This document shows, piece after piece, positions 45,313 through 53,497 of a stretch of DNA of 64,000 nucleotides; the stretch's first letter is position 1; every line of letters begins with the position of its first letter. The translations under genes were made by a program, and so were the position numbers. The notes under the pieces are model-generated. The model was not told where the DNA came from, did not search any database, and worked only from the letters and a program-made list of their open reading frames with translations. The stretch lies in the NCBI RefSeq assembly GCF_035573695.1, contig NZ_CP121694.1, positions 1,526,501 to 1,590,500 on the forward strand, given 5' to 3'. This DNA is from Metallumcola ferriviriculae (GTDB lineage Bacteria > Bacillota > JADQBR01).

Positions 45313-46701
45313 ATGGGGAATATTTTTACGTTAGGTAGTAAAAACAATGTAAGAAAAGAAAAAAATGCATTGCCCGAGGAAGCTATTTTAAAAGCCATTA
45401 AGAAATTAGAGAATGGCGAAAGTGCTTACGTCACGGAAGAAGAATTTGGATCGCGAGAAGTTGCACAAGCTTGGAACCAAATGATTGATTCACTATGCAA
45501 TAACCGCGGCAAATGCGTCCTTCATTTGGGTAAAGTTAATGACGTGCTTTTAGACTTAACCCGAATGGATTTTGCGAAAGACCTAATTAATGATATCCGA
45601 GAGCAGACGCGGTCATTTGAAGAAATGGCAGCATCCAGTGAAGAAATGGCAGCGTCCATCAACGAAATAGCTGGCCATGCCCAATCGGTGGCTAGCAGTG
45701 CCGACGCAGCAGACCGTGTATCGATGGAGGGTGAAGAAAACATTACTCAAGCATTTAACTTTGTGGAGAATGCCTTTAGTGAAATTGAAACGGTTAACAA
45801 ACAAATGGAAGTAGTAATGGATAAAACCTATCAGATAAATGCCATTGTCGATATCGTCAAAGAAATTGCAGATCAGACTAATCTATTGGCATTAAATGCG
45901 GCCATAGAAGCTGCGCGAGCAGGTGAACAAGGTAGGGGCTTCGCGGTGGTGGCGGAAGAGGTAAGAAATCTCGCTGAAAATACCAAGCAATCTGTTGCGG
46001 ATATTCAAGAGAACATCAGCCAGCTGGAAAAGGAAATACAGAATTCCGGCACAAAGACTAAGGAAACTTCAGATAGACTTAATGATGGTAAAATGCTAGT
46101 GGATGAGGCGCTTCAATCAATAAAATCTATCACAGCAGAAGTTAGGGAAGTAAGTGGCGCAGTTACTCAAATTTCAGCTAATGCTCAGGAGCAAAACGCA
46201 GTGAGTGAAAACTTTACAGAAGACATTAATAAGGTCTCGGGCTTTGCAGAAAGACTTCTCAATGAAGCTGACCAAACAGGTAGAGCGATTTTTGAGGTTA
46301 GTAAATTGTGTAATGGTCTAAAACTTAATATTCTTAACGATGGCGCACAATTAAGCACGAAGGATTTATTAGATGTATGCAAGACAGATCATCTAATGTG
46401 GCGTTGGCGTATATATAACATGATTCTAGGATATGAAACAGTGGATACTGACAAGATTGGTACTCACCATGACTGCCGTTTAGGAAAGTGGTATTATAGT
46501 GAGGAAGCAGATCAATTTAAGAAAACGCAGTTATATAAAGAAATGGAAGGGCCTCATGCAGAACTCCATAAGTTAGCTAAAGAGGCATCCCTGGCATATA
46601 AAGGTAGGGATATTAAAACTGCGGAAAAGGCTTTGGAAGAGATGGATAAATGCTCAGATAACATACTTCGCAGCTTGGATGAAATGAAAGCGATGTTATA
46701 A
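45313..46701 (+). CDS. Cytoplasmic methyl-accepting chemoreceptor with a CZB domain
   Basis: A 462-residue chemoreceptor without membrane segments. The signalling hairpin tip is IADQTNLLALNAAIEAARAGE with GRGFAVVAEEVR (about residues 185-225). The C-terminal 110 residues are a chemoreceptor zinc-binding (CZB) domain: DHLMWRWRIYN, THHDCRLGKWYY and HAELHKLAKEA supply the His-Cys-His-His zinc site. CZB receptors can sense zinc or hypochlorous acid through the reactive Cys. It stands alone, with GGGG before the ATG and a terminator after it. Confidence 0.92.
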   Translation: MGNIFTLGSKNNVRKEKNALPEEAILKAIKKLENGESAYVTEEEFGSREVAQAWNQMIDSLCNNRGKCVLHLGKVNDVLLDLTRMDFAKDLINDIREQTRSFEEMAASSEEMAASINEIAGHAQSVASSADAADRVSMEGEENITQAFNFVENAFSEIETVNKQMEVVMDKTYQINAIVDIVKEIADQTNLLALNAAIEAARAGEQGRGFAVVAEEVRNLAENTKQSVADIQENISQLEKEIQNSGTKTKETSDRLNDGKMLVDEALQSIKSITAEVREVSGAVTQISANAQEQNAVSENFTEDINKVSGFAERLLNEADQTGRAIFEVSKLCNGLKLNILNDGAQLSTKDLLDVCKTDHLMWRWRIYNMILGYETVDTDKIGTHHDCRLGKWYYSEEADQFKKTQLYKEMEGPHAELHKLAKEASLAYKGRDIKTAEKALEEMDKCSDNILRSLDEMKAML

Positions 46702-46734
46702 AAAAAGTGCCCAAAAGGGTAGCAAGTTGGATAC

Positions 46735-46768
46735 AACACCGCAGGCAATTTCTTGGCGGTGTTTTATC
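46735..46768 (+). terminator. Terminator after the chemoreceptor gene
   Basis: AACACCGC/GCGGTGTT stem with a loop of about 13 bases, followed by TTTATCTTAT. Confidence 0.7.
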
Positions 46769-46861
46769 TTATGTCCGAGAAGTGTAGAGGATGCCAAATA
46801 TTAAATTTAACACATTTGATTAAAAAACTATTGAATACAAAAATTTTAAATGGTAAACTAA

Positions 46862-47050
46862 CAACGTACCCTTACCCCTGAGGGGTAGGGTGATTTCTCC
46901 GGGAGAAGTCTGTTACAGGTAATTTATTGGTATTGTTTATCTACTGTTACTACTAATGGTAGTAGGTTAAGCGTTAGTTTTCTAGGGGGTGGCCCACAAT
47001 TCGTAATACCGTAAGGTCTGCATTGATTGGCCTAGACCTAGACTAAAAGA
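46862..47050 (+). ncRNA. Unidentified structured leader or small RNA (candidate)
   Basis: No gene lies between 46702 and 47080. The segment contains several helices in series: ACCC-TACCCC/GGGGTA-GGGT around TGA (46866-46891); GATTTCTC/GAGAAGTC; TACTAC/GGTAGTA; and a long-range pairing TTAG...CTAGG with CCTAG...CTAA (about 46973-46988 with 47030-47045) that encloses GGTCT/AGACC. The density of compensating helices is unusual for this AT-rich spacer. It does not match any riboswitch consensus I know. It could be a cis leader of the gene at 47081 or an independent RNA. Confidence 0.45.
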
Positions 47051-47080
47051 AGCGTATAAGACGCAGAAAGGAAAACCCCT

Positions 47081-47659
47081 ATGAGTAAACAGAGCAAGAA
47101 GTTATTAACTTTTTTAGCAGTAATTTTGGGGATTGGGCTAGTAATTGGTCTCTTGTTTTGGGTACCGCTTCAAAAAATTCCTGAGCTAGAAAAGGGAACG
47201 GAAGATGCAACTTTTTTACCCAAGACATTGAAAGAAAAAGATATTAACAAAGAATTATTCCCCCAAAAACTAGGGGCACTAAAGCTGGTGCAGTTGCTGG
47301 AGGGTGAAGAAGCAAAACAAAATGTCTATAAGCTGCACGGAACCACAATGGAACTTGCTGGAGCATTTGTGGCTAACTATGCCAGTGATTTTGAACAGGT
47401 AACAATTTGGGCCTCGGTTGCTCCTAATAAAAAGGAGGCAAAAGAGCAAGTTAATGCGATGCACATAAAGATGGAAATCAGTGAAGTTTTTACTGACCAT
47501 CAACATGCTCCTGTAGGAAATACTCTTTATCATTCAGTTTTAGGTATGGGTCAATCCCACCTATTTTATCAGCGAGGTGACGATGTCATTTGGATCTCCG
47601 TTCAGGCTAAACCGGGTAATGTAAGGGAATTCATTTCCCAAACCGTTGAATTTCTTTAA
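47081..47659 (+). CDS. Membrane-anchored protein of unknown function
   Basis: A 192-residue protein with one N-terminal membrane segment (about residues 8-28) and a soluble extracytoplasmic domain. The domain has an alternating alpha/beta character (VTIWASVAPNKKEAKEQVNA; VIWISVQAKPGNVREFI). No family recognised. It has AAAGGAAAA before the ATG and is followed by a second membrane protein and lgt, perhaps an operon. The structured region 46862-47050 directly precedes it. Confidence 0.75.
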   Translation: MSKQSKKLLTFLAVILGIGLVIGLLFWVPLQKIPELEKGTEDATFLPKTLKEKDINKELFPQKLGALKLVQLLEGEEAKQNVYKLHGTTMELAGAFVANYASDFEQVTIWASVAPNKKEAKEQVNAMHIKMEISEVFTDHQHAPVGNTLYHSVLGMGQSHLFYQRGDDVIWISVQAKPGNVREFISQTVEFL

Positions 47660-47684
47660 GAATATTAAGTTTGGAGTGAGGTCT

Positions 47685-48131
47685 ATGAAAGACAAATTAC
47701 TAAAAGTGGCAATATTTATTTTCATTTTTACTTTGCTTCCGGCAGCACCTGCTTTGTCCACTGTGGGAGTTACAAAGAAAAGCCCAGAGTTTCATAATGT
47801 CGGGCATGTTCGTTTTTGGGGAGATTCGGCCTTATCAGGCATCGATGCGCATCTATTTGTATTTTTGTTTATAATAATACCTTTATGTGCCGTTGGATTT
47901 TTACTTTATAAACATAAACAAAAGGCTAAAGAAGGGGATGACCCAGGAGGTAAAGAAGAGGAGATCTTTCATCATCTGGTGACCAGGCAGAAGAGCTTGA
48001 TGAAAATGATTCAGCAGTTGGAAGAACAGCGGGGAAAGAGTCAGTTAAACGAGGAAACTTATCAAAAACTGAAAGATGAGTATAACCGGCGCTTGTCAAA
48101 GGTAGAAGCAAAGTTAGAAGAGTTAATATAG
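47685..48131 (+). CDS. Secreted or membrane protein with a coiled-coil tail, function unknown
   Basis: A 148-residue protein: signal-like N-terminus (VAIFIFIFTLLPAAPALS), short extracytoplasmic loop, one membrane segment near residue 65 (LFVFLFIIIPLCAVGFLLY) and a charged cytoplasmic coiled coil to the end (TYQKLKDEYNRRLSKVEAKL). The start ATG 47685 follows GGAGTGAGG; an upstream in-frame ATG at 47646 overlaps the previous gene and lacks a site. The topology resembles small CcmH- or CcmI-like membrane proteins, but I would not assign it. Confidence 0.75.
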   Translation: MKDKLLKVAIFIFIFTLLPAAPALSTVGVTKKSPEFHNVGHVRFWGDSALSGIDAHLFVFLFIIIPLCAVGFLLYKHKQKAKEGDDPGGKEEEIFHHLVTRQKSLMKMIQQLEEQRGKSQLNEETYQKLKDEYNRRLSKVEAKLEELI

Positions 48132-48192
48132 AGCAGTATTGCTAACACGAGCCGATAGTTAGTGGTATATATCATGGGAAGTGGTGAAGTGC

Positions 48193-49041
48193 ATGAGTAA
48201 AACCCTTTTTCAGGTAAGTCATTTTGAGGTGAAATTATTTGGTGTAACTATAGCTTTGGGTATTTTATTCGGCCTTTGGTTAGCTGTGAAAGAAGCAAAA
48301 CGGCGGGGTCTTAATACAGAACAGATTCAGGAACTTGTCCTGTACTCTGCTCTAGGCGGGTTACTGGGAGCCAGAGTGGCATACATTCTCTTTTATAGCC
48401 CACAGTACTATCTGGCTAATCCCCTTGCTGTTTTTAAGATTTATGAAGGTGGCTTATCTATTCACGGTGGAATTTTGGGTGGACTAATTGTAGGTGCATT
48501 TTTTGTTCGTAAGAAAGGGCTGCCCTTTTGGAAAACGGCTGATACTTTAACCCCTGCCCTAATTTTGGGTCAGGCAATTGGTCGTGTTGGCTGTGATGTT
48601 TTTGGTAAGCCGATGGCAGGGAATTGGTTTTGGGGTGTTTCTCTTAATGGCCAGCTACTCCACCCTGTTCAGATATATGAATCCTTACTAAATTTCTTAT
48701 TATTTTTTATTTTGTGGCGAAAGCGTAGAAATCTGCAATACGATGGTCCGCTCTTTACTACCTATTTATGGGCATTTCCGGTAATCCGGGGTGTGGTGGA
48801 ATTATTTAGGGTAAATCCCCAAGTATTCGGTTTTTCAGTAGCCCACATGTTAACCGCAGGATTTATTGTGGCGGCCTTATTACTAAAAATTAGGCTCAAG
48901 GAAATCCCTTATAAAAAAGATAAGAAGCAACCGTCAAAGAAGAAGCAACCCTCAAAGAGCCAAGACCGTTTTTGGCTGGAGCTGGGCTCGGTGGTCGCCG
49001 GCGCAGTGGTATCAATTATTGTTTACTACGGAGCTTACTAA
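48193..49041 (+). CDS. lgt: Prolipoprotein diacylglyceryl transferase
   Basis: A 282-residue integral membrane enzyme that moves a diacylglyceryl group from phosphatidylglycerol to the lipobox Cys of prelipoproteins, such as the two binding proteins in this window. Motifs: GARVAYILFY, YEGGLSIHGGILGG and the signature GQAIGRVGCDVFGKPMAG, in which the usual GRxGNFxN is altered to GRVGCDVFG. The C-terminus has a Lys-rich stretch and an extra membrane segment. ATG 48193 preferred over GTG 48181. Confidence 0.9.
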   Translation: MSKTLFQVSHFEVKLFGVTIALGILFGLWLAVKEAKRRGLNTEQIQELVLYSALGGLLGARVAYILFYSPQYYLANPLAVFKIYEGGLSIHGGILGGLIVGAFFVRKKGLPFWKTADTLTPALILGQAIGRVGCDVFGKPMAGNWFWGVSLNGQLLHPVQIYESLLNFLLFFILWRKRRNLQYDGPLFTTYLWAFPVIRGVVELFRVNPQVFGFSVAHMLTAGFIVAALLLKIRLKEIPYKKDKKQPSKKKQPSKSQDRFWLELGSVVAGAVVSIIVYYGAY

Positions 49042-49099
49042 AGGGGGAAGGAGGGGTTAGTTAAGTCTTTTGCAGAATATGGGGGAAGGAGGGATCATT

Positions 49100-49240
49100 T
49101 TGAAAAGGGGATTGGTACTTACTGTTTTGGTGGTTTGTATTTTTGCTTTATTATTCTTTTTAGCTTACAGAAGTCATCCACCGGCCCTAAAAGGGGATGA
49201 ATACGCTATGATATTGGAGTATATTGTCGTGGGGACCTAA
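49100..49240 (+). CDS. Small single-span membrane protein (46 aa)
   Basis: A TTG at 49100, eight bases after GGAAGGAGGG, opens a 46-codon frame ending in TAA at 49238-49240. The product has one hydrophobic helix (LVLTVLVVCIFALLFFLAY) and a short acidic tail ending YIVVGT. The ribosome binding site is strong. Function unknown; it may be co-transcribed with lgt. Confidence 0.6.
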   Translation: MKRGLVLTVLVVCIFALLFFLAYRSHPPALKGDEYAMILEYIVVGT

Positions 49241-49306
49241 ATGACTTTAGCGGCGGTATTTAAGTGGGCTAGCAGGCTGTTATCAGTATGGCACCTAAAC
49301 GTTTAC

Positions 49307-49335
49307 TTGACTACTTTATCAAGAGTGTATATACT
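49307..49335 (+). promoter_or_regulatory. Probable promoter of tRNA-Cys
   Basis: TTGACT, 17 bases, TATACT; a further TATAAT overlaps at 49335. The tRNA begins about 150 bases downstream. Confidence 0.55.
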
Positions 49336-49484
49336 ATAATTTGCTGTAGAAAAACCAGTCCAAAACCATTGATATTACCAGTTTTTATAACTTGCGTTTT
49401 ACACTATTTTTATGTATAATGGTTTTTGCACGACTTGTTGGCATTGCAAAACATTATTTTTTTTAATGTGTTTATAGCCTATAT

Positions 49485-49559
49485 GGCGACATGGCCAAGT
49501 GGCTAAGGCAGAGGACTGCAAATCCTTTATCCCCGGTTCGAGTCCGGGTGTCGCCTCCA
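49485..49559 (+). tRNA. tRNA-Cys (anticodon GCA)
   Basis: A 75-nt tRNA with encoded CCA. Acceptor GGCGACA/TGTCGCC; anticodon loop CTGCAAA gives GCA. Confidence 0.96.
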
Positions 49560-49561
49560 GT

Positions 49562-49590
49562 AAAAACACCGCTTATAAGCGGTGTTTTTT
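49562..49590 (+). terminator. Terminator after tRNA-Cys
   Basis: Perfect stem ACACCGCTT/AAGCGGTGT followed by six T. Confidence 0.9.
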
Positions 49591-49596
49591 GCAACT

Positions 49597-49713
49597 CTAA
49601 TCGAAGGCATCAATCCAACATCTTTTGCACGCTTTCATTAAATCATGGACTGCCTTGATTCTTTCTCGAATTTCATCTACTTTATGGAGTTCTAAATAAG
49701 AAGGACAATCATT
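49597..49713 (-). pseudogene. N-terminal remnant of a PflX-like radical SAM protein (tentative)
   Basis: On the minus strand a short frame bounded by stops reads PSYLELHKVDEIRERIKAV then HDLMKACKRC before ending. The pattern resembles the N-terminus of PflX-type radical SAM proteins, where ..CRLCPR.C follows. The start codon and the radical SAM CxxxCxxC core are missing. It is probably a decayed fragment; the assignment rests on about 35 residues. Confidence 0.4.
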
Positions 49714-49903
49714 TTAGATGGCTCCTAAAAGGATTATATCTAGTTTAACTAATCTTACAATGGAAATCACATAAGACTATTAATTATTACGGGTAAAGAT
49801 TGGTATTGCATCGAAGGGTTGATTTTGTTACAATGGTTAAGCTACACATACTATAGTCTCAGACATCCTTTTCTATAAAGCACTATATGGGTAGCTTTTC
49901 TAG

Positions 49904-49932
49904 TTGCATTTTGTTTTGGCATTTGTTATACT
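49904..49932 (+). promoter_or_regulatory. Promoter of tRNA-Leu(TAA)
   Basis: TTGCAT, 17 bases, TATACT, ending 25 bases before the tRNA. Confidence 0.7.
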
Positions 49933-49957
49933 GTTTAATGTTCTCACAATAAAATGT

Positions 49958-50046
49958 GCCGGGGTGGCGGAACTGGCAGACGCACAGGACTTAAAATCCT
50001 GCGGGCTTTGCGGCCCGTACCGGTTCGATTCCGGTCCTCGGCACCA
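49958..50046 (+). tRNA. tRNA-Leu (anticodon TAA)
   Basis: An 89-nt class II tRNA with encoded CCA. Acceptor GCCGGGG/CCTCGGC (one wobble-type pair); anticodon stem CAGGA/TCCTG with loop CTTAAAA gives TAA; long variable arm. An integrase remnant lies just downstream on the other strand, the usual layout of an element inserted at a tRNA 3' end. Confidence 0.96.
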
Positions 50047-50058
50047 GTTTTTCTCAAT

Positions 50059-50094
50059 AATACCAAGGGTTTCACGGCTTTGGTATTTTTTTTA
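50059..50094 (+). terminator. Terminator after tRNA-Leu(TAA)
   Basis: AATACCAA/TTGGTATT stem with a 13-base loop, then eight T. Confidence 0.85.
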
Positions 50095-50144
50095 TTTATG
50101 AGAATCCAGCGGATTTTAGGATTTGCTAACGGTTTGCTACGGAG

Positions 50145-50606
50145 CTATTTTTGCTGTGTAAGTATTGCATCAAACTGGTCAGCAGTTTCTTTATCCGCTT
50201 CCTGTAAAACATGGGCATAAATATCCATCGTTATACTAATGGTGCTGTGACCTAATCGTTCTGATATTAGTTTAGATTGGACACCCTTTTTAACCAGCAA
50301 GGATGCATGTGAGCGTTGTTTGGTGAAATTTCTTTCATAGCTTTCATAAGTATTAGGAGTTTGATTTGGCTTACAACATTCTTCTAACCAATATTTGAGA
50401 TATTGCCCAAAAGTAATGTTTGGTTCATCGATGAAAGTGCCGGTATCCAATTCCCTCAATTATTCAGTTAAGAATTTTTCTGCTTGTTTTTTGTTGCCCT
50501 GTACGGTAAACCATTTCTGCTTTCTCTTCCCGGTTAAAGGGTCATTTCCTAAATCAATTATGATTGAATAAGAATCTTTTGATCGCTTTCTAATGTGTCC
50601 TCGCAT
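50145..50606 (-). pseudogene. Tyrosine integrase pseudogene (nonsense codon and internal deletion)
   Basis: On the minus strand an ATG at 50606 with AAAGGAGG opens the arm-binding N-terminus (MRGHIRKRSKDSYSIIIDLG; WFTVQGNKKQAEKFLTE), then an in-frame TAA interrupts it near 50460. After the stop the same frame continues with ELDTGTF, TFGQYLKYWLEECC (start of the core-binding domain), and after about 15 residues jumps to SHASLLVKKGVQSKLISERL, GHSTISITMDIYAHVL, the C-terminal catalytic part with HxxL and Tyr. About 200 residues are missing between them. The first catalytic Arg region is gone, so it is inactive. Confidence 0.85.
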
Positions 50607-51047
50607 TAATTTCTTTCCTCCTTTCAGGCTTTCAGGCTCGAGGACAACTTAATTATATCATGTACTGCCTTATTATTAATTCTAGGCGCCATGGGGTTGT
50701 TATTAAAGAAGATCTGGGGCCTGAAAACATATCTAATTTCCATGGGCATGCTGTTTCATGAGTCCGGGCTATTTTCTTTCTAATATTGGCTATTGTTTTG
50801 CTTTAGACTTATTGCTCCAAAAAGGTAAAATGCTTCCCCAGTAGGAAGGTGTTTGATCTTACCAAAGAAGTGCACAGTAAAAAGCTGAGTAGTAATGCAT
50901 AAGAGAAATAAGAAAAGACAAATTCATAATTTCACGTATAGCTTAATTCATTAAGCCATAGTTAAAATCAAAATCGAAATTCCACAAAAATCTAGTTTTG
51001 TCCAACATCTTCTTATTGAAGATGTTTTTTATACCACTAGAATATAG
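50607..51047. other. Intergenic region without recognisable genes
   Basis: About 440 AT-rich bases. I see only short frames without ribosome binding sites and a hairpin with T-run at 51004-51031. It probably represents decayed element DNA next to the integrase remnant. Confidence 0.5.
51004..51031. terminator. Terminator-like hairpin
   Basis: AACATCTTC/GAAGATGTT with a five-base loop followed by TTTTTAT. Confidence 0.65.
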
Positions 51048-51076
51048 TTGACATACAATATGTTATAACATATAAT
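51048..51076 (+). promoter_or_regulatory. Promoter of the 2TM-PaaX-MBL gene group
   Basis: TTGACA, 17 bases, TATAAT, both perfect. Confidence 0.85.
51058..51073. promoter_or_regulatory. 16-bp perfect palindrome between -35 and -10 (operator)
   Basis: ATATGTTATAACATAT lies in the spacer and touches the -10 box. A partial second copy, ATGTTATAA, begins at 51093. The regulator may be the PaaX-like protein encoded at 51371. Confidence 0.7.
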
Positions 51077-51117
51077 AAATACAAACAAACAAATGTTATA
51101 AGACGGAGGGGTTACAA

Positions 51118-51327
51118 ATGAATAATGAAAAAAAGTTTGACAAAAACAGAGTGGAAGAAGAAAAAAGGGGTTTTGTCATTCACAGGATGGTCTATTTTTG
51201 TGTGATTACCTTGCTGGCGTTTATTAACTTGACTTTTTCTCCTGAATTTATCTGGTTTGTCTTTCCTCTAATTGGCTGGGGGCTGGGACTCACAATTCAT
51301 TACATTAATATCCGTAACCTAGTTTAA
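51118..51327 (+). CDS. 2TM domain protein
   Basis: A 69-residue protein with a charged N-terminus (NNEKKFDKNRVEEEKRGF), two membrane segments (about 24-40 and 45-62) and HYINIRNLV at the end, the layout of the 2TM domain family, which is often found in small bacterial membrane proteins and next to LytTR or HTH regulators. Function unknown. ACGGAGGGG precedes the ATG. Confidence 0.75.
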   Translation: MNNEKKFDKNRVEEEKRGFVIHRMVYFCVITLLAFINLTFSPEFIWFVFPLIGWGLGLTIHYINIRNLV

Positions 51328-51370
51328 TCTGATTTAAAGCATACTAAGATGCAAAGGCGGTGGTTAATAA

Positions 51371-52222
51371 GTGAAAATAATTTTACGAAAAAAAGATAGT
51401 GTGACCAGTATTGTCTTATTTATCTTTAACATCTATGGGGAATATACAAATCAATACTCAATTCAGCTAAGGCATTTAATAGACTTTATGATGCTGTTTA
51501 ATAAGAATGAAACGTCGACCCGCATGGGCTTATCCAGGATGGTCAAAGCAGGGATATTGATTAATAGAAAAGTAGATAATGAAGTCGTTTATCAACTTAC
51601 TGAATTTGGTCTCGACAACATTAATATTTGGAATGACGGCATAACCAATTTTTTTAAACGCTATCAAAAAAGATTCCAAGCATGGGACGGGAAATGGTCT
51701 GCAATTATTTTGTTAGACTTTAACAAGTCAGATAAAGAACGACAACCGGTAATTGATGAACTAACCGAGATGGGATTGCGGGAGGTTAATAGAAACAACT
51801 GGATTTGCCCATACCAAGTATCAGATGACGTTAAGGCTCTAACCGCCAAAGAAAATATACGTTACCTTGCACTTAATGGCGCCGAAATCCAAAGTGATGT
51901 TTCTGGATATAAACTTCTTGATAATGTTTTCGAAGTTGCATCGGTTAGAAAAAAATATCTAGGGTTTTTAGAAATGTTGCAGGAGATAAAAAATGAAATT
52001 GACGGTTTAGGAGGGAACGAGGGTTATTGTTTAGCGCTTTTGTTTAAGTTGGGTTGGAATTTTTACGATATTGCTGTTTCCGATCCGGCTTTGCCCAAGG
52101 AATTTCTTGAAGACTGGGAGGGTGACAGGGTAGTTGAAGAATTTCAACGGTTAAGGACTTACTTATATCAGAAAGTAGTACAGTATTTTATTAAGAAAAA
52201 TGACTTTACATCATCTGATTAA
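51371..52222 (+). CDS. PaaX-like transcriptional regulator
   Basis: A 283-residue protein. The N-terminal winged helix resembles PaaX (IVLFIFNIYGEYTNQYS, TSTRMGLSRMVKAGILINRK, VYQLTEFGLDNI). The middle and C-terminal parts correspond to the PaaX-type domains (WDGKWSAIILLDF; DPALPKEFLEDWEGDR). PaaX represses phenylacetate degradation genes in response to phenylacetyl-CoA; no such genes are nearby, so the ligand is open. It starts with GTG after GGCGGTGG. Confidence 0.8.
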   Translation: MKIILRKKDSVTSIVLFIFNIYGEYTNQYSIQLRHLIDFMMLFNKNETSTRMGLSRMVKAGILINRKVDNEVVYQLTEFGLDNINIWNDGITNFFKRYQKRFQAWDGKWSAIILLDFNKSDKERQPVIDELTEMGLREVNRNNWICPYQVSDDVKALTAKENIRYLALNGAEIQSDVSGYKLLDNVFEVASVRKKYLGFLEMLQEIKNEIDGLGGNEGYCLALLFKLGWNFYDIAVSDPALPKEFLEDWEGDRVVEEFQRLRTYLYQKVVQYFIKKNDFTSSD

Positions 52223-52236
52223 ATGGGGGGATTAGG

Positions 52237-53211
52237 TTGACTAACCTTTTAATTACTATAATTGCTGTTTTATGCTTGGTTCTTATGCTGGCCTTGCTTG
52301 TACCTATAGTTAAATTCATTAAAAACAAAAAGCTTGAAGAAAAATCTTGGCAGGAAAGCGAGTTCGAAAGTATTACTGACTTGGGCACTGTTAAGGAATT
52401 AAAAATTTTACCTTTAATAGATTTTTATACAAAAGACGAGAAATTAATTGGGGAGCCTGGAGTAGCTTACCTTATCTGTGCCAATGATAAAAAGATTCTT
52501 TTCGATGTTGGTTATAATTCCAAAAACCAACACCCCTCGCCACTGTTGCATAATATGAAAAAGTTGGGGGTAGAAGTATCCGATATTGACAGCATTGTCA
52601 TTTCTCATAATCATGCGGACCATGTAGGGGGCATGCAGGCTAAGAAAAATAACACCTTTGCTCTCTCCAGGAAAGATATTGACTTAAAGGTTAAGGCTTT
52701 CGTACCTGAACCGATGTCTCATGTGGCTGCGGACATTAAGGTTTCTACAAAGCCTCAAAAATTGTTTGAGGGAGTTGCAACCATTGGGACTATAGATAGG
52801 GCTCTTTGCTTTATGGGGCTGACTGCAGAGCAGGCATTAGCAATAAATCTTGAAGGTAAAGGGATTGTGTTAATAGTAGGCTGCGGCCATCAGAAAGCAG
52901 AAAGAATTATGAAAAGGACAAAGGAACTGTTTTCAGAGCCTATTTACGGAATAATTGGAGGACTGCATTTCCCTGTTGAAACGTCAAGAATGAAATTCAA
53001 TATGCAAAAAGTTTTGGGGACTGGCAAATTTCCCTGGCAAAGAATAAGTAAGGATGAGGTTCAGGCAGCAATTTCCAAATTGGATAAAACTAATTTAAAG
53101 CTTATAGGACTTTCAGCGCACGATAGCTGTGATTGGGCTTTAAGAACGTTTAGGGATTATTTTAAGGAAAGATATGTTGATGTGACAGTGGGCGAAGAAA
53201 TAACAATCTAG
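52237..53211 (+). CDS. Metallo-beta-lactamase fold hydrolase with membrane anchor
   Basis: A 324-residue protein with an N-terminal membrane helix (LLITIIAVLCLVLMLALLVP) and an MBL fold. The metal motif is ISHNHADHVGGM (near 125). GVAYLICANDKKILFDVG and GIVLIVGCGHQKAERIMKRT resemble the family annotated as dihydropterin ribofuranosylaminobenzene phosphate synthase-like or MBL hydrolases. The substrate is unknown. It starts with TTG 15 bases after the PaaX-like gene, after GGGGGGATTAGG. Confidence 0.82.
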   Translation: MTNLLITIIAVLCLVLMLALLVPIVKFIKNKKLEEKSWQESEFESITDLGTVKELKILPLIDFYTKDEKLIGEPGVAYLICANDKKILFDVGYNSKNQHPSPLLHNMKKLGVEVSDIDSIVISHNHADHVGGMQAKKNNTFALSRKDIDLKVKAFVPEPMSHVAADIKVSTKPQKLFEGVATIGTIDRALCFMGLTAEQALAINLEGKGIVLIVGCGHQKAERIMKRTKELFSEPIYGIIGGLHFPVETSRMKFNMQKVLGTGKFPWQRISKDEVQAAISKLDKTNLKLIGLSAHDSCDWALRTFRDYFKERYVDVTVGEEITI

Positions 53212-53331
53212 AGAAATTTAACTCGTATTATTTTCAAGGCGCCGCAAAAAAATAGGAACTTCGTGGGGAGAAAATAACGGCAGTAGGGAAATAGTAAGTG
53301 TTGAGGCCAAAGTTGATACATCTTAATATAA

Positions 53332-53460
53332 TTTGAAAATTGTATTAAGGTAGGGGTAGCCGCATCGGGGGATTTTACCGCCCTTGAATATTTCAAGGAA
53401 GGGGTTGGCATGGTAAAAGAGAATTTATATATGGTGATGCCCGAGTTACATCAAGCTTAG
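53332..53460 (+). other. Possible coding remnant
   Basis: A stop-bounded frame reads VGVAASGDFTALEYFKEGVG, then MVKENLYMVMPELHQA. The composition looks protein-like, and the ATG at 53410 has AAGGAAGGGG five bases upstream, but the product would be only 16 residues. The rest of 53212-53497 shows nothing I can assign. Confidence 0.25.
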
Positions 53461-53497
53461 TAAATTTTTACATCAAATAAGACCAAGGAGGCAAAAA

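Noticed and set aside
49904-50220. Two plus-strand frames across tRNA-Leu(TAA)
   Set aside because: They cover the tRNA and its terminator and lack ribosome binding sites.
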